From the NCBI GenBank assembly GCA_038373865.1, contig JAXGGA010005546.1, forward strand, positions 1 to 64,000: a stretch of DNA of 64,000 nucleotides, written 5' to 3'. Below, piece by piece: positions 1 through 12,009 of the stretch. The position numbers and the translations under genes are program-made. Positions within the stretch are counted from its first letter, which is position 1. Every line of letters begins with the position of its first letter. This DNA is from Uloborus plumipes. Taxonomy: Eukaryota; Arthropoda; Arachnida; Araneae; Uloboridae. Below the pieces are notes generated by a model. The model saw only the letters and a list, made by a program, of their open reading frames with translations. It was not told where the DNA came from and ran no database searches.

Positions 1-247
1 GTATATCTTAAAAGCTATTGGGTATTTTGAGCTCCAAATTCGGATACTCTTTTAAAATCTGGTCTAGATTGTTTCTCAATAAAAATATAATCTGATTCCA
101 GGTCATCATTTTTTTCAAATATTAATTTCATAATTCATAAAAAATAACAATTTCATCTGAGAGGTAGTAAAGGACGGTTTTGTTGTTGGGTTGATTCGTA
201 CTTTGACACAAGAAAACAATATTTGTCGTACCCAACGTGGTTTAAGC
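1..247 (-). repeat. Interspersed repeat, inverted partner of 19312-19565
   Basis: This stretch matches the reverse complement of 19312-19565 with scattered mismatches. Shared landmarks are GTCGTACCCAACGTGG near 228-241, GGTAGTAAAGGACG near 162-175, and TCTAGATTGTTTCTC near 63-77. No coding potential is seen. The left edge of the window may cut the repeat. The family is not recognised. Confidence 0.75.
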
Positions 248-260
248 GTTATATGAATTA

Positions 261-1373
261 CCGTAAAATGGGGTGTATGGGAATAGCGATGTCAATCGGA
301 ACAAAACTTCCCTACCGTACAAAGAAATTCTTCATAAATATACTATTAGGTATTTTTCGCCATGCATTTTTTTAGAAAGGTAAGATCATAGGAAGTAGGA
401 AAAAATTACTTTTGTTAATCTGGCAACGCTACTTTCTTCTAAGGGGGCCTGCACTTGGAATTCTAGAAAACATCACATTTTCATAGACTGCAAAACTTCA
501 TATGCAAGAACAAACCTTCTTATATTTAAAAACTAAGAGTGGTATGTTTCAATTATACGTGTATCTGAACAACAGAATACCACATTAGAATTTACATTTT
601 TTATAAATTGTGTCATAAAAATAAAGAATTCTGAAAAATGCCATAGGAAAAAAAAATTGCGGGGTGAATCGGAACACTTAGTTCTGTTGTTCCAATTCAA
701 ACTTATTTGAAGGAAACTGTTTGAAAAATCAAGACTCTAACCACAATTCTTCTAATCAAGACAAGGACAAGGATTTATTACTGTTTATCCCTTCTCGTGA
801 GCAACTAGATCTTAAAATGACAAAAAGTTACAGATTTCAAAAGATTTCTTCTCCGGGAGACTTCTTTTTACTTAAAATACGAGGGGGAAAGTCACATAGA
901 CTTTATGTAGTAAAAGTCCAGCACAGACAGTAATGAATAAGCGAAAAAATCTTTCAGGACAATCCCCGAAACCCAGAGATTTCAAGAAACTAAAGAAAAG
1001 GCAGAGTTCATCCCAGGAGATGTTATGAAATAATTTAAGCCAAGTCACAATTGCTAGTTTTAAGGACACGTACATATTTGTGGACGACATGAGTGACTGC
1101 CATTCAATGAGACCTATTACAGGTTAAATTGAAAAAAAAAAAACAATTAACATGTGTTCCGATTGACCGCTATCAGCGGGGTGATTCGGAACACCAATAA
1201 TTTCCTATATATTTTAATAATAATTGTTCAAAATGTTTTGTCTTTGCTTGGAATATTAAAAGTAAAGCAAGACCGAAGTTTTTACCCAAAAAATCAAATT
1301 AAAAAAAAAAATCTTGTAATTGCTTTTTTTACAATCAAAGCTGAAAAGTGTTCCGATTCACCCCATTTTACGG
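261..1373. mobile_element. pogo/Tigger-like DNA transposon, degenerate
   Basis: The ends are inverted copies: CCGTAAAATGGGGTG at 261 and CACCCCATTTTACGG ending at 1373. Both are flanked by TA (259-260 and 1374-1375), the target duplication of Tc1/mariner/pogo elements. The motif GGTGAATCGGAACAC and variants of it recur inside in both orientations (near 661, 1151, 1177 and 1346), so subterminal repeats are present. A remnant of coding sequence lies near 721-1030. At 1113 bp it is far shorter than an autonomous pogo element. Confidence 0.72.
721..1030 (+). pseudogene. Remnant of a transposase C-terminal region
   Basis: The frame from 721 to 933 carries SPGDFFLLKIRGGKSH followed by LYVVKV. This resembles the small beta-rich segment (GDFVLVKF...YVGKV type) that I recall at the C-terminus of many arthropod pogo/jerky-like transposases. 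After 933 there are stops, and a different frame continues with a charged stretch ending PGDVMK, so the coding sequence is shifted and interrupted. No DDE catalytic part is visible. It lies inside the TA-flanked inverted-repeat element at 261-1373, which supports a transposase origin. It could also be chance; the call rests on a short motif. Confidence 0.35.
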
Positions 1374-1375
1374 TA

Positions 1376-2470
1376 GTATGAAAAATCTTTTCAACATTAC
1401 ACTATTTTTTTTTCTCAGTTCAATTGTGAAGCAACGGCTGGAGCAAATTTAAAAGGATTTGGTATACAAAGTTAAAAGATGATGCTAATCACAAATATGT
1501 GATAAAAAAGGGGGTTCTCATAGAAAATTTTAAAGTTGATAAACATTTTGATCAGAAGAGACGACCCCTTAACAACAATTAACTAACAGAAATTTGAAAA
1601 GCACATTATTCCTAAAAAAAATAACACCTTACGCGTGTCTCTAGTGTTAATAGTTTTCGAATACGAGCGAGTGTTTCGTTTTTTTTCTATGACTGTACAT
1701 ACTTATACACAGCGGTGTCGGTAACGGTAATAGTGTAGTAAGTTTAATTGTTTTTTTCCATTTAAAAAAATTCCCAACGCGCCTGAAGAAGTTTCCACTT
1801 CAAGGTACCGATAACGGTAACAGAATCGGGAGTTCAATTGAATCATTCATTTCAAAATCCAGTCAACAGACAAAATTTCGAACTTCGAGAAAACATTTAC
1901 AGCATCATATTAAATGACTCAATCGCGACTACAACACTTTTTAACCAAAAGAAATATATCTAACTTTGTGTATGTTTCAGTTTAAAATGTTGTAACCTTA
2001 TTTGAAAATTTTAAAAATAAGAGTAAAAATGCGTTTTTGAACTAAACGGTTTAGTTGTTTTTTCCCTGACTCAAAAAATGCCCAAAGCCCCTAGAGAAGT
2101 TTCCTCCCCAGAAAAATTATATGTTCTGAAATTCTTGGACATGGATTTTCATTAAAATTCTAAGGGGTCGAGGCCACGAAAGATAGTGTCTCCCCCATCA
2201 ATCAACCCTTCGGCAAATAAAGATCGCTCGACATTCTTGCAATGCAAAATTATTCCAAGCAAAATCTTCACAAAAACTATGCACAATGTTACATGCGGGA
2301 GGTTCAAGGCCACAGCCAACACCTGGAAAGCAAGAGGTGAGCTGCAAGGGGAAAAGAGAATCCTGTTCCCCACATAATCCCATCCGTCACGCACTCTGAC
2401 CCCACTGGCATTATGTGTCGGCATGCAATGCAAACGATCCCTCAACAGTTGGTTCGCTCCAAGTCTGGTG
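1376..2470. other. AT-rich sequence, nothing recognised
   Basis: No inverted-repeat termini, SINE head or credible exon was found. A less AT-rich part at 2150-2470 has short overlapping open frames on both strands, but none shows a recognisable domain, and the overlap on both strands argues against coding. Confidence 0.5.
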
Positions 2471-2780
2471 AGGTTAGAAGTTAACCATTAAACTTTTGCG
2501 GACTCTGAAGTAGTGAAAACGAGTTTATAAGACAAAGCGATCCGTTTGTCCTGATTGGTGGTGGATGCAATTACCCGCACGGGCAATTCAGAGCTCTGAA
2601 GAGGAAGAATGAGTGGAGGAGAATGTTACGAACAAATTTAGGTGAGTCAGAGAAAATCGTCATTTAAGTTTTTAGTTGGCTCTTTTTCCTTTTTTTCACA
2701 CGTAGTTTTTCTTTTTTTGTAGTGATTGGAGTGAAGATGTTAGGAAGCTGTTAGAGCAAGTTTGGATCTTTTTTTTGCTG
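2471..2780 (+). promoter_or_regulatory. Possible transcribed leader with a short intron
   Basis: An inverted CCAAT box (ATTGG) sits near 2555. At 2640 the sequence reads AG|GTGAGT (donor from 2642). It is followed by a pyrimidine-rich run and TTTTTTTGTAG ending at 2722, a good acceptor, giving a potential 81-bp GT-AG intron. The ATG at 2610 opens only a ten-codon frame that ends at the donor. There is no coding support on either side, so this is a weak suggestion of a non-coding transcript or chance. Confidence 0.15.
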
Positions 2781-4600
2781 TTAGTTTCATTTCGTTGTCA
2801 GTGTGGTCCTTTCCAATTCAATCTCTTAGATTTAAGTGGAACTTGTATCGTCATTTGAGAGCTTTATTTCGAGGACTAACGGAAAAAAAGAGAACTGAAT
2901 CGCAGATACATAGCTAGGGTTTTTTTTTTCTTTTTTTTTCCAAGTACAGAAAATACTCCTCGAAGGCTTTTAAAAGGATTGAAATTCATTTTGGAGGAGT
3001 AAAAATCTAAGAAACAATGAAGACAATAATTAATTCTGTTAAAAAACAAAAGGAAAAAGACAACTTTCTAAGGATGAAATCCAAGAAAGAAAGGAAAGAA
3101 GCATGGTATATTATTCGAATATTTTATGTCAGCCGTAAACATTCAAATGCAACGACATTTTAAAAATTTAACCTTTTTTACATCCCTCGCTAGAAGCCAT
3201 CCCTATATAAGTTAAATTTACATTGTGAAAAATTAAATTAAAAAAAACGGCTTTCCATTTTATTTCTATTTTTAAATTAATTAAAGTTTATGAACATATT
3301 TACCTCTTCCAGTTTTGATTACGTATAGCGCCACTATTTATTCCGCTTTTAATATAATATTTAAAATCCGGCATTTTGCTTTACAGGGATGGAATTCATT
3401 GCACACAAGAAAGATATTTTCTTCAGGTATATTCAATTTAAAACTATATTTCCATTCTACCGAATATAAGCTTAAAATACATGATTAAAGACGTAATAAT
3501 TAAAGATGCACTCTGACATTTTATAAGCATCCAATCAACGCTCAGGAAATTTCTCCATGATTTGAACTCAAGTAAAGGTTGCCCGTATGCGACTGGAATA
3601 CCTTTTCTTAAAATTCGGAATACCTAAAATATTTTTTAAGAACAGCCCGAATCCTGGAAATCTATTGTTCTACTCAACCTTCTTCATAATCAGTTAAATC
3701 CATTCTTATCTCTAAAGCACAGAAACAATAACGAACTCCCGAACTTAAACAAAAAATGGTCACTCAGGTTAATTGAGCAGGGTTCTGAGCATCCTCTTCA
3801 TCTCTTATGACTGTCAAGCGGGGAATCATACATCATTTCTGCAGGGGGAGGGAGACGGTTCTGAAAGTCACCAGTGGGGTAAGGGAATAGCGTGAAAGTG
3901 ACGTCACAGTCCTTTAGCTTATGAAGAGGATACTGCGATTTGTCAAGTGTTTTTGTGTGACAGATTTATCATGATATATTGCTCTTTTTTTCGACAGCAA
4001 CAGTTGAAGGCTTGTTAAAAATGTGAAGAATCTTTGAAACGAAGTTCCTTATTGCGAAATTTCAAGTGAAACGTTTGTATATTGTAGTCCTTATTGCAAT
4101 TACTCCAAAGCGCCTTTTATGAAAAATGCAAGTTTGAGCAAAATTTTGTTAATGTCTGTGTTACTTAAAATCTAATAACGGGGAATACCAAAATATTTGT
4201 CTTACGATAAGTTAACAGGGTAAGGAATAAAAGAAAATAATTTGCGTTTTATAAATCAAATGCAAGTTTAAGTACCAATTTAATCAGTCCAACTAATTAA
4301 ACAAAAAAAAATGCATTAAAAAGTTCAATTTTTCTGAACATTTTTTCTCAAATCGTTTGAGCGTTGTAGTTAGAGAATACGATTCTTTTTGAGAAAGTAA
4401 AACTGCTCCTTACAAGTGGGACGCCCCCCCCCCCCCACACACAGCCTTCATGGTCCTCTTTTAGTTGGAACCGCTGCCGTTGAATTTCATTTTTGCGATT
4501 TAATTATAGAAGAATAGTAATAATTGTGTTCATTGCACAGTAAAGCCTCTTTTAATAGACAGTTAAATTTTCTATTTTCCTAGTCGGTTATGATGTCAAG
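2781..4600. other. AT-rich sequence, nothing recognised apart from a CRE and a poly-C run
   Basis: No gene or classifiable repeat is seen. A full palindromic CRE, TGACGTCA, is at 3899-3906 in a short GC-richer block (3838-3945). A run of 13 C lies at 4424-4436. Confidence 0.5.
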
Positions 4601-4617
4601 GATACAAATGCCAACCC

Positions 4618-4724
4618 TAGTAGCACACTTCGTTTTTTAAAGGTTGTAAAATGGTTATTAACGTTGTAACAACCGATTAGAAACGTTTATAAAACGTTTA
4701 AACGTTTTTTGTGCTACCTGGTAA
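4618..4724. mobile_element. Very short MITE-like inverted repeat
   Basis: CTAGTAGCACA near 4618 and TGTGCTACCTGG near 4713-4724 are imperfect inverted copies enclosing about 100 bp with several AACGTTT/AAACGTT motifs. The GTAGCACA ends resemble short hAT-type MITEs. No convincing target duplication was found, so the limits are approximate. Confidence 0.35.
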
Positions 4725-5348
4725 TGGATACCATTGGTAAGTCTACCAGTTTAAAAGTGTAAACGTTAATTTTAGAGAAAAAGAAGCTTTTTAGTCAAAA
4801 AAAAAATCTGCAAGGAAAAATTATTCGAGACAGGCAACTTATATCTCTAGGAAATAATTATAAGTTAATAAAACAATTTACATGTATTAGCCCCCACCCT
4901 CCATATATTTTAAGAAAAATTTTTGACAAAAAAAATTTAAGGGAGCCCTCTTTAATTACTAAATGGAACTGGATTTAAAAAATGATTATACGCTCACGAT
5001 CTACATTGTGATGTATAAAAATCGTCACTGGATGCTTCAACGGTCCATTTTTAGAATACGAGCAGTCGGCACTTAGAACTCGGACGGTAGGGCGCTACAT
5101 ACTTCCTTTGTTAAGATGATCAAATAATAGCGATCCTATATTAAGAAGAATTAACAGAGATATTGCAACTGTAGCGAGATTTTTTTTATATGCATCTACT
5201 ATGTTCCGGATTTCCGATTAAGTTCAAGAAAAAATCATGAATGGATGTTGCTATAAACGATAAGGATGAGTCATTTTATCCCAACGAATTTATTTCTCGA
5301 AAATCTTTTTTCCTATAAAACAACGGAAGTTGGCTTGCGTATTTTTCT
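4725..5348. other. AT-rich sequence, nothing recognised
   Basis: No open frame, terminal repeat or tRNA-like segment could be supported here. Confidence 0.5.
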
Positions 5349-5356
5349 GTGGCAAG

Positions 5357-6736
5357 CACGGTTGCCAGATTTAAGAACTATAAATACGGGACAGGCTCGG
5401 GGGGGGGGGGGGGTAGAGAGACGAAGTCGAAAGGTTCTGAAGAAAAAAATTGACAATGATCATATGAATAAAAACTTCATTTTTTACAATTGCATAGTTA
5501 TTTTTCGTTATGAGTATTAGTGGAAAAAGGTTCAACACTAATTTTTGCGAAAATTCGTATTTCCCTGTTATTAACTCCCTTTTTCCTGACACAGGCCCGT
5601 CATTTCAAATTTTGCCGGTGGGGGCGGGGGGGGGGGGGCAAAAGGTAAATTATACCAAGTTTCAATGTAAATTATTCAAAAAAAAAGCAAAAACCACGCC
5701 CAATTATATGTAAATACATTAAGTTCGCAAAACCGGGGGGGGGGGGGGGGCAGTGACCACCCGTTCTAATGTTCCAAATGACGGGCCTGTCTTGGCGTGA
5801 AAGATATAATAGTCGCTTCTACTGATAACTAATGTTTAGTATGTACTTTTTGCAAAAGCTAGACGTACCAATGGGGAAATTTGAATGCAAAATAATTTTA
5901 ATGGGTCATTAACAAAAATTTTGATCACAATTGAGTAGACATAGAATTAAACCTTACTACTTGAATTCATTATAAGAAGTTAACCTAAAATAAATAAACA
6001 AATCAATCTTCAATATCTTTTGGGGAAAAACTGTACAGTTTTGTCAATATTATAACATGATAAATATTCTTATATAATGTCGGCAAATTCTTTTTTTAAA
6101 AATCATATTTGCTGCTTGATTTTACTGCTGCAATGATTCTTTCTAAGTTTTGGTGGTCTTTAGATTGCCATAAAGCTCACTGTAATTTATATTTCTGTCG
6201 CTCATTGTAAAAATTACGTAAATTCATGTTTTTAAAACGCGTATTTGTTTGCTAAATGGAATAACATTTAGTATAAAAGCGAAGCGAAACAAAGTTCAAA
6301 AGATTGAAATTGATTGATTCAAAAAAATCTAGTGACTAATAGTAGCTGAACACATATATTTCTTTCATAATTGAAAAATTGAGAAGGGCTTTTTACATAA
6401 TAAGGCATAGTAAAATCATTTAGAAGGAGATACACCACTTTTACAACGAACGTTTGTTGAATTGATTTTCACAATAACTTCTGCTCTAAATGAATAGAAC
6501 ACTAACATTACTTCAGAGTAGGAAAATGTTGTAATTCAATCAATTTTCTTATTACTGTATTTCACATTTTTTGTTTTACCTCATTTTTTTCTGAAAATAA
6601 TGTTTCGTTTTGTAAAATTTTGCTTCTGGCCAGAATACGGGACTTTAGCCGTCCCGTATCAAGGTTCCCCGGGACGCGGGACAATATTTCAAAAAACGGG
6701 ACTGTCCCTTGAAATCCGGGACGTCTGGCAACCCTG
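5357..6736. mobile_element. hAT-like non-autonomous element with exact 8-bp duplication
   Basis: The flanks GTGGCAAG at 5349-5356 and 6737-6744 are identical. The termini are CACGGTTGCCAGAT at the left and, reading inward from the right, CAGGGTTGCCAGACG. Inside the right end there are further copies of a GGGACGG/CCGTCCC-type motif. There is no transposase frame. A second small inverted-repeat element (5592-5789) is nested inside, and three long G runs lie at 5399-5413, 5626-5638 and 5735-5750. Confidence 0.85.
5592..5789. mobile_element. Small MITE nested in the 5357-6736 element
   Basis: CAGGCCCGTCATTTCAAA at 5592 is mirrored by TTCCAAATGACGGGCCTG ending at 5789. The 8-bp flanks TCCTGACA and TCTTGGCG agree at 5 of 8 positions, with all differences being transitions, so a decayed hAT-type duplication is plausible. 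The 198-bp interior contains two G runs and no coding capacity. Confidence 0.6.
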
Positions 6737-6744
6737 GTGGCAAG

Positions 6745-8820
6745 TATAATTGTAGTTGCGGTAGAACGTAACTGAGGGGGGGGGGGAATGTCTGTGTGAG
6801 AGAGAGTGAGAGGAGTGATGCGATACTTGAACTTAGTCATTTATTCAAACAGACATATATTTTTTAACAAAATGCGGTTGTGAAGTAAGCATTTACTTTT
6901 TGAAGAAACAATTCATGCGAAAACCAGTGTTGCACAGCTCAAATTACCAAATACATTACTCAAGTCTTAGAGTTATACGTGGGACGGATGCAAGGGAGGG
7001 GCGATGGTGCGATTGCCCCTCCTTTAAGGGACTCACCACTGGTACATTTTCAAAATTGAAGTTCAAAAAAGGTATTTCTATACTCTCTTTGATGCTATCA
7101 GAAGGGTAGTTTAGGGCTCTCCTCAGGATATGTTTCGCAAATTTAAGTCTAAAACATATGAGGTCAACATTAGTAAACCAAGATTGTGCAGTAAAGGATG
7201 CGTAATAAATTCTATCGCCCCTCTCTTAAAACATTTCTAATTCCATACTTAAGGAACCTTTTTTTTAAATATTTTTTTGTGGAAAAGGGTGGCTTGCGCT
7301 CCGTAATATGGGCCATGTATTTAGGATTTTTTTTTTTTTTGGCAAAATGATGGTTTCTCGTTGCGCTTCTAATGATTATAAATTTCATAAATTCAAATTT
7401 TAGTGCACAAATTATATTTATTTGCACCAACAAGATAGATACTAATATGTTTCAAAAGTATATTTCCTTTTCGGAACACTCGATGAAATTTAAAGCAAAC
7501 AATACTTTTCAGCAGTTTTCGATATTTCTGTCTTTTAATTCATCCAATTCACATGTGTTGAGGCAAATTTAAAATAATATCTTTTAATTAAGAACAAGTA
7601 TTATTTTCGGCTATGGAGTGACCTGTAGGTAAAAGTTTGCAGTCAAAATTTATGTCTGAAATCTAGTTTATACTTAAAAAATATTTTGTTTTAGTTTTGC
7701 CAAATTAAAAGTTTTAAGAAGCTATTGTTCAGTTATGATTTAATCCTTTTCGTTTACGATATGTTGAAAGAAAAAATGCATATAAAATAGAATTAAAAAA
7801 AACATGAACTGAGTAACATCTAATATAAAAGAGCAGTACTCAAACTGCTAGCATGCGGTCATTTAAGAGGGTCAGGAGGGGGCTCCTCCTGACACTCCTA
7901 ACTTTGCAAATATGTGGGCGTGATTTTTGTTGCTTTTCGATATAAATATGCATTGGGTATTTCGTCTGGAGAAATTTTAAATAACGATACTGATCGATTG
8001 CTGCACATTATTTCATATGTAGCAGATTGATATCTTAAAAAAGTTCAACACTTTACCTCAATTATGCAGTCAGAGTTAAACAAATCGATTTCACCACGAA
8101 AATTCTTCTATTTTTTTTTTTAAACTTTAAAGTTGCTCTTCATTACAAAATAAAATGTTTTAAATACGGTTTAGATTTGAGAGCGAAGTTTCAAAACTCA
8201 AACATTGCGAATATAAATTATTTTTCTTCAATGCACCAAAATAAGAGATTACTTATAAATAAATTAAAAATCATGCACATCTTAAGTGTAGATTAGATTT
8301 AGTGCGGTTTTGACCAAAAGGTTTGACCAAAATATCAATCAGCTTTTTACCACACGGAATATTTGAGGTAAATGTACTATTAATGCATACAATTGCACAA
8401 TTACCAACATTTGTTTTAAATCAACTGTTTTAACCAAATATATGCATTTAATTATGAATTTAGCAGATGCACTTTACACATAGATTTATTTCCAGACTGG
8501 TGTAAAAAGAAAAGAATTGATAAAAATAATAAAATGTGTATTTTTTCTATACATCGGAAATGGCAGAATTTTTTCTGCAGGGAAAATGTACAATAAGTTT
8601 TCTGCACAAAAGTTTTTGATGAAAAATTATTTTACATTTAAAAAAACTTAATTTTACCTCCATTCGGATATCCACTTTAATTCTCTTTTATGTTGAGCCG
8701 TCAATTAACCCCTCCAAGCAAATGTCCGAATTGTAGTTTTCTGGGCAATCATGCAGCAAAAACACGTTGATATTTTTTTTACACAAGAGGAAAAAAACTA
8801 TGATTCATTTACAGATGATT
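6745..8820. other. AT-rich intergenic sequence with fragments of unclassified repeats
   Basis: A G run lies at 6776-6786. GGGAGGGGCGATGG near 6994 and its inverse CTATCGCCCCTCTCTT near 7213 could be the ends of a small element, but no duplication was found. A GC-rich hairpin (GTCAGGAGG / CCTCCTGAC) lies near 7871-7893. No gene is supported. Confidence 0.4.
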
Positions 8821-9010
8821 TTTTTTTCCTACTCTTCCACGCCACTGTCCCACATTCATAACATCCCGCCGATCACGGGAGCAACAGTTTAGAACAGCAC
8901 ATTGTGGGTGAAAGATCTTGTTATCACTAGAGGGCGCAGCGGCGTGGGGTTACCACAAAGAAATTTGCTCCAGAGCAAGATCATCTCGCCAAGAAAAGTT
9001 ATGAATGAAG
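8821..9010. promoter_or_regulatory. GC-enriched block with a CTCF-like motif
   Basis: This block stands out from its AT-rich surroundings. TCACTAGAGGGCGC at 8924-8937 agrees with 13 of 14 positions of the vertebrate CTCF core as I remember it. No start site, exon or initiator can be supported. Its regulatory nature is inference from one motif and local composition. Confidence 0.2.
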
Positions 9011-9090
9011 AATGTCAGAGTCGGACGGTTTTTTCTCTACGTCTTTTAAATCTTAACTCGGCTAAAATTTCGCTGTGAGAATATCGTAGC

Positions 9091-9388
9091 CAGGAGCATC
9101 CCAAAGGGAGGTCACGGGAGGTCATTGTGACCTCCCAATAATTTCCGTATTTGGCTCATTTTGCTGACGATTCGGCAATTTGAAGACAAAATTGCAACAT
9201 TGAGATTATTTGTTCTTTTTAGTTTTTAGAATTGTATTTTACAAGATGCTTAATGTTTTTTCTCCCAAATTGTTATGTATGTACGATATTTGTGCATGCT
9301 TGTATTTTATCATTCGGTAAAATTGGAACTTCATTCAGCAAATTGATAATTTTCCCCCTACCAAAAATTTATGTTCGGGGCGCCCCTG
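9091..9388 (+). mobile_element. hAT MITE, family 1, with exact 8-bp duplication
   Basis: The flanks are ATCGTAGC at 9083-9090 and again at 9389-9396. The termini are CAGGAGCATCCC and, inward from the right, CAGGGGCGCCCC. The left part contains GGGAGGTCA repeats ending in TGACCTCCCA. A second copy is present in the opposite orientation at 31653-31941. It is non-coding. Confidence 0.9.
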
Positions 9389-9662
9389 ATCGTAGCACGA
9401 AGTATACCCAGACGTTTGTTTGCAGTTAAGCTTCTGCATTTCTTGTATTTACTATGAATTTATACAAATTAAATGGCAAGGAAGGGAGTTCATCAATGGA
9501 GCACTCCAAAGCAAACCAGGTGCATCAATAACTGATGAAGGGTTATTTTCCATGAGAATATTAGAAATTATGCCCGATACGATTAGATTTTTTATCGATT
9601 TAATAATGTCTACCAACTTATCATATTTTTTAAAGCTGATTTTCCATTTATGCATAATAAAG

Positions 9663-10644
9663 TAGGGATGCACCGATAAGCAAATTGGCCGATTACCGAT
9701 TACCAATTAATCGCTGTTGATAATCGGTCGATTAAGCAGAGGAACCGAATAATGATCAAGAAAATTATTTTTTATACAATCGATATCATTATCACTGTTT
9801 TTTTTTTTTTTTTTCTTTCTTTCTTTTGCACAATTCCAACTTTAGAAATAATTACAATTTATTTCTGAGGGAAGATTTTTTTCCGTATTTTCCCAAAATA
9901 ATTTCAAAATATTATCCAAATTCTTTGGACCAAATTTCGTATTTTTGTTAATGAAATTACATAACATAAACAACACTTTGTTAATTATTGTAATTTGGCA
10001 TAAAAATTTAAAAATTGAAAGCACAATTTAGGAGTGCTCTTAATTTTAAATTATTTTTCAATTATTAGCAAGACTTTTGTTTCTTTGGGAAAATTAAAGG
10101 TTATTTAAAAGCACTACGATAAGAAGAGAAATACACATGAAATATGTTGCAACATTGTTTCTTATGTTTGCAGAAAATATTTATTTCTGGTTTATAAATG
10201 TATTCATCGTAATTTCTTGTGCAAGGCATACTTACAGTATTTTATCTAAAGCATATTCATTCTGCCGGTTGATCGGTAAAATTTGAGTGATTATAAATAA
10301 AATGTTTTCGCATTCCAGTATTAAAGTTCGGGAATTTAATTATTCCTAATAGTGCCATATGAATATCAGCCGTGATGGTTATCTTTTAATATTCCATTTT
10401 AAATGCACTGTATGAATTATTTGCTTTGTTTTTACTCTGTGCACTTTCATACCACATGTTATACTAAGTAAGGATTGTAGAAAAATACATTTATTTACTG
10501 TTAGTAAAATTATTCATCATAGGTTCTTTATGAAAGTGTACTTTAAAAATTAATATCAAAATAATATATTGTTTTAATGAATGGGCAAAATTTTGCCGAT
10601 TATGCCCGATTAATGGGTACTGCCGATTAACCAGTACATCCCTA
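9663..10644 (+). mobile_element. hAT MITE, CCGATTAATCGG family, copy A
   Basis: It starts TAGGGATGCACCGAT and ends CATCCCTA. The 8-bp flanks are TAATAAAG (9655-9662) and TAACAAAG (10645-10652), 7 of 8 identical. Subterminal regions repeat GCCGATTA/TAATCGG motifs, which probably serve as transposase binding sites (inference from hAT biology). Its 982 bp share sequence with the copies at 28100-28839 (inverted) and 29369-30082. No transposase frame is present. Confidence 0.88.
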
Positions 10645-11436
10645 TAACAAAGTATCAATGCTTTGTACATTAATGAATGGTTGGTAATTAATGAATGGTT
10701 TTAAACATTTTGACCACTTCGTGTAACAGAGAGGGCAAATAACAGAGTGGACACATAAACCTTTACGAAATCTCTCTAATCATAACGAAATAAAAAATTA
10801 CAGAATAAGCATAAAATGAAATAATGGTTCTAAAGCTTATTTTGTCCGAAGTTCCAAGAAAAAGTGTTTTTTTTTTTTTTTGAAATAAAAATGCAATAAA
10901 GAGAACAGTCAAGAGCTCAAACTAACTATCAGAAAAAAAGGAAAAGAGAAAGAAAAAAGAATGAATGAAAGAATATGACTCGCCTCTTGTTAACTAAGTA
11001 CGGAAGTTACACCACCCAATCATCCTAAAACATTACCAGATTCAATGTATTAATTCATTATTTTATTTTTATTGATTGTATCATAGTGGAGAATGCGAAA
11101 CATAGAAAATGTAAACAAAACAAAAACAAGTTCAGAGATTTTTTTTAAATTCTCAAGTTGTGTTTTAACTTAATTGTCATGTAAAAGACAACTGATAACT
11201 TAGATTATTGTTTCATTTAACACAATTTTAAAATATATTTTAACTTTTATTGATTTGAAGCTGTGACACTTCATGTTCTTTTTTCATGTTCGAAAACAAA
11301 ATATTTTGAACCGTTTTATAAATTCATTTATGTATAACAATTGATATTTGATTGCATACAATTAAATACGAAAAAAAAAATTTTCTCGGCGGTAATTATT
11401 GAAAATAATTTTTAAAGAACTTCCAGATTCTCAGAC
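10645..11436. other. AT-rich sequence, nothing recognised
   Basis: Homopolymer T and A tracts occur, with no terminal repeats, tRNA-like parts or credible coding region. Confidence 0.5.
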
Positions 11437-12009
11437 ATGATACGCACCAATTTTATTTATTTATTTATTTTATTTATTTATTTAAAGTATTGCGCACTAC
11501 AGACAAATCCAGTTACAGTGGCAAGTAAAACAAGTACATATAAAACAAATTATACATTAAAAATATTGAAACATATAGACTTAAAACAATTAAAAGGCAG
11601 GTTTAAAATATCTGAGACACGACAAGGAGTTAAAATTTTGTAAAAATTTAAAAGACGACAAACGAATTAAAACAAATTACACATTTAAAATTTTTAAACA
11701 AATAGACTTAAAATTATTAAAAGACATATCAAAAATATCCAAAACGCGACAATGAGAGTTAAAAAGTTTGTAAAATTTAAAAAGGCAAAAATTATCAACG
11801 TAATTAAACTTTGTAAAAATATTTGTAAAACACAGATGACTCCTAAGAGTTCTATTTGGAACCGCAAAATGGATAGAATTAATAATATCTGAGCAGTCAA
11901 TTAGATTGTTAAGTGCTTTATAAAAAAAACGAAGACACAAAAGTTCACGGCGTGACTTAAGGTTTGGAACATGATAAATATTGCATAAATTAGAGTATGA
12001 ATACGTCAA
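11437..12009 (-). mobile_element. 5'-truncated non-LTR retrotransposon (LINE) 3' end
   Basis: On the minus strand this fragment holds the last part of a reverse-transcriptase ORF, a short 3' untranslated region and a simple-repeat tail made of AAAT units (plus-strand ATTT units near 11453-11482). The tail and the loss of everything 5' of the C-terminal domain are what target-primed reverse transcription leaves. About 120 bp spanning the end of the ORF and the 3' region is present twice in tandem (11640-11770 and 11510-11640). A convincing target duplication was not found; CATGATAC near 11437 and CATGGTAT near 12014 agree at 6 of 8 positions. Confidence 0.7.
11677..12009 (-). pseudogene. C-terminal fragment of LINE reverse transcriptase
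   Basis: The 110-residue frame reads LKSRRELLCLRFFYKALNN early, then ID, IHFAVPNRTLRS in the middle, and FNSHCRVLDIFDMSF followed by F near the end. The pattern L..RR...L.FFYK..N..ID, I.F.VP.R.LR and a final F/N-rich helix is that of the region after the fingers-palm-thumb domain in jockey/CR1-type reverse transcriptases of arthropods (family knowledge). The catalytic FADD-type motif and the endonuclease are absent because the copy is truncated at its 5' side. The frame ends in a natural stop close to the 3' tail. It cannot be a functional enzyme. Confidence 0.65.

Noticed and set aside
721..933. Intact small gene
   Set aside because: It starts at a non-ATG codon, ends in adjacent stops, and lies inside a TA-flanked transposon; treated as a transposase remnant.
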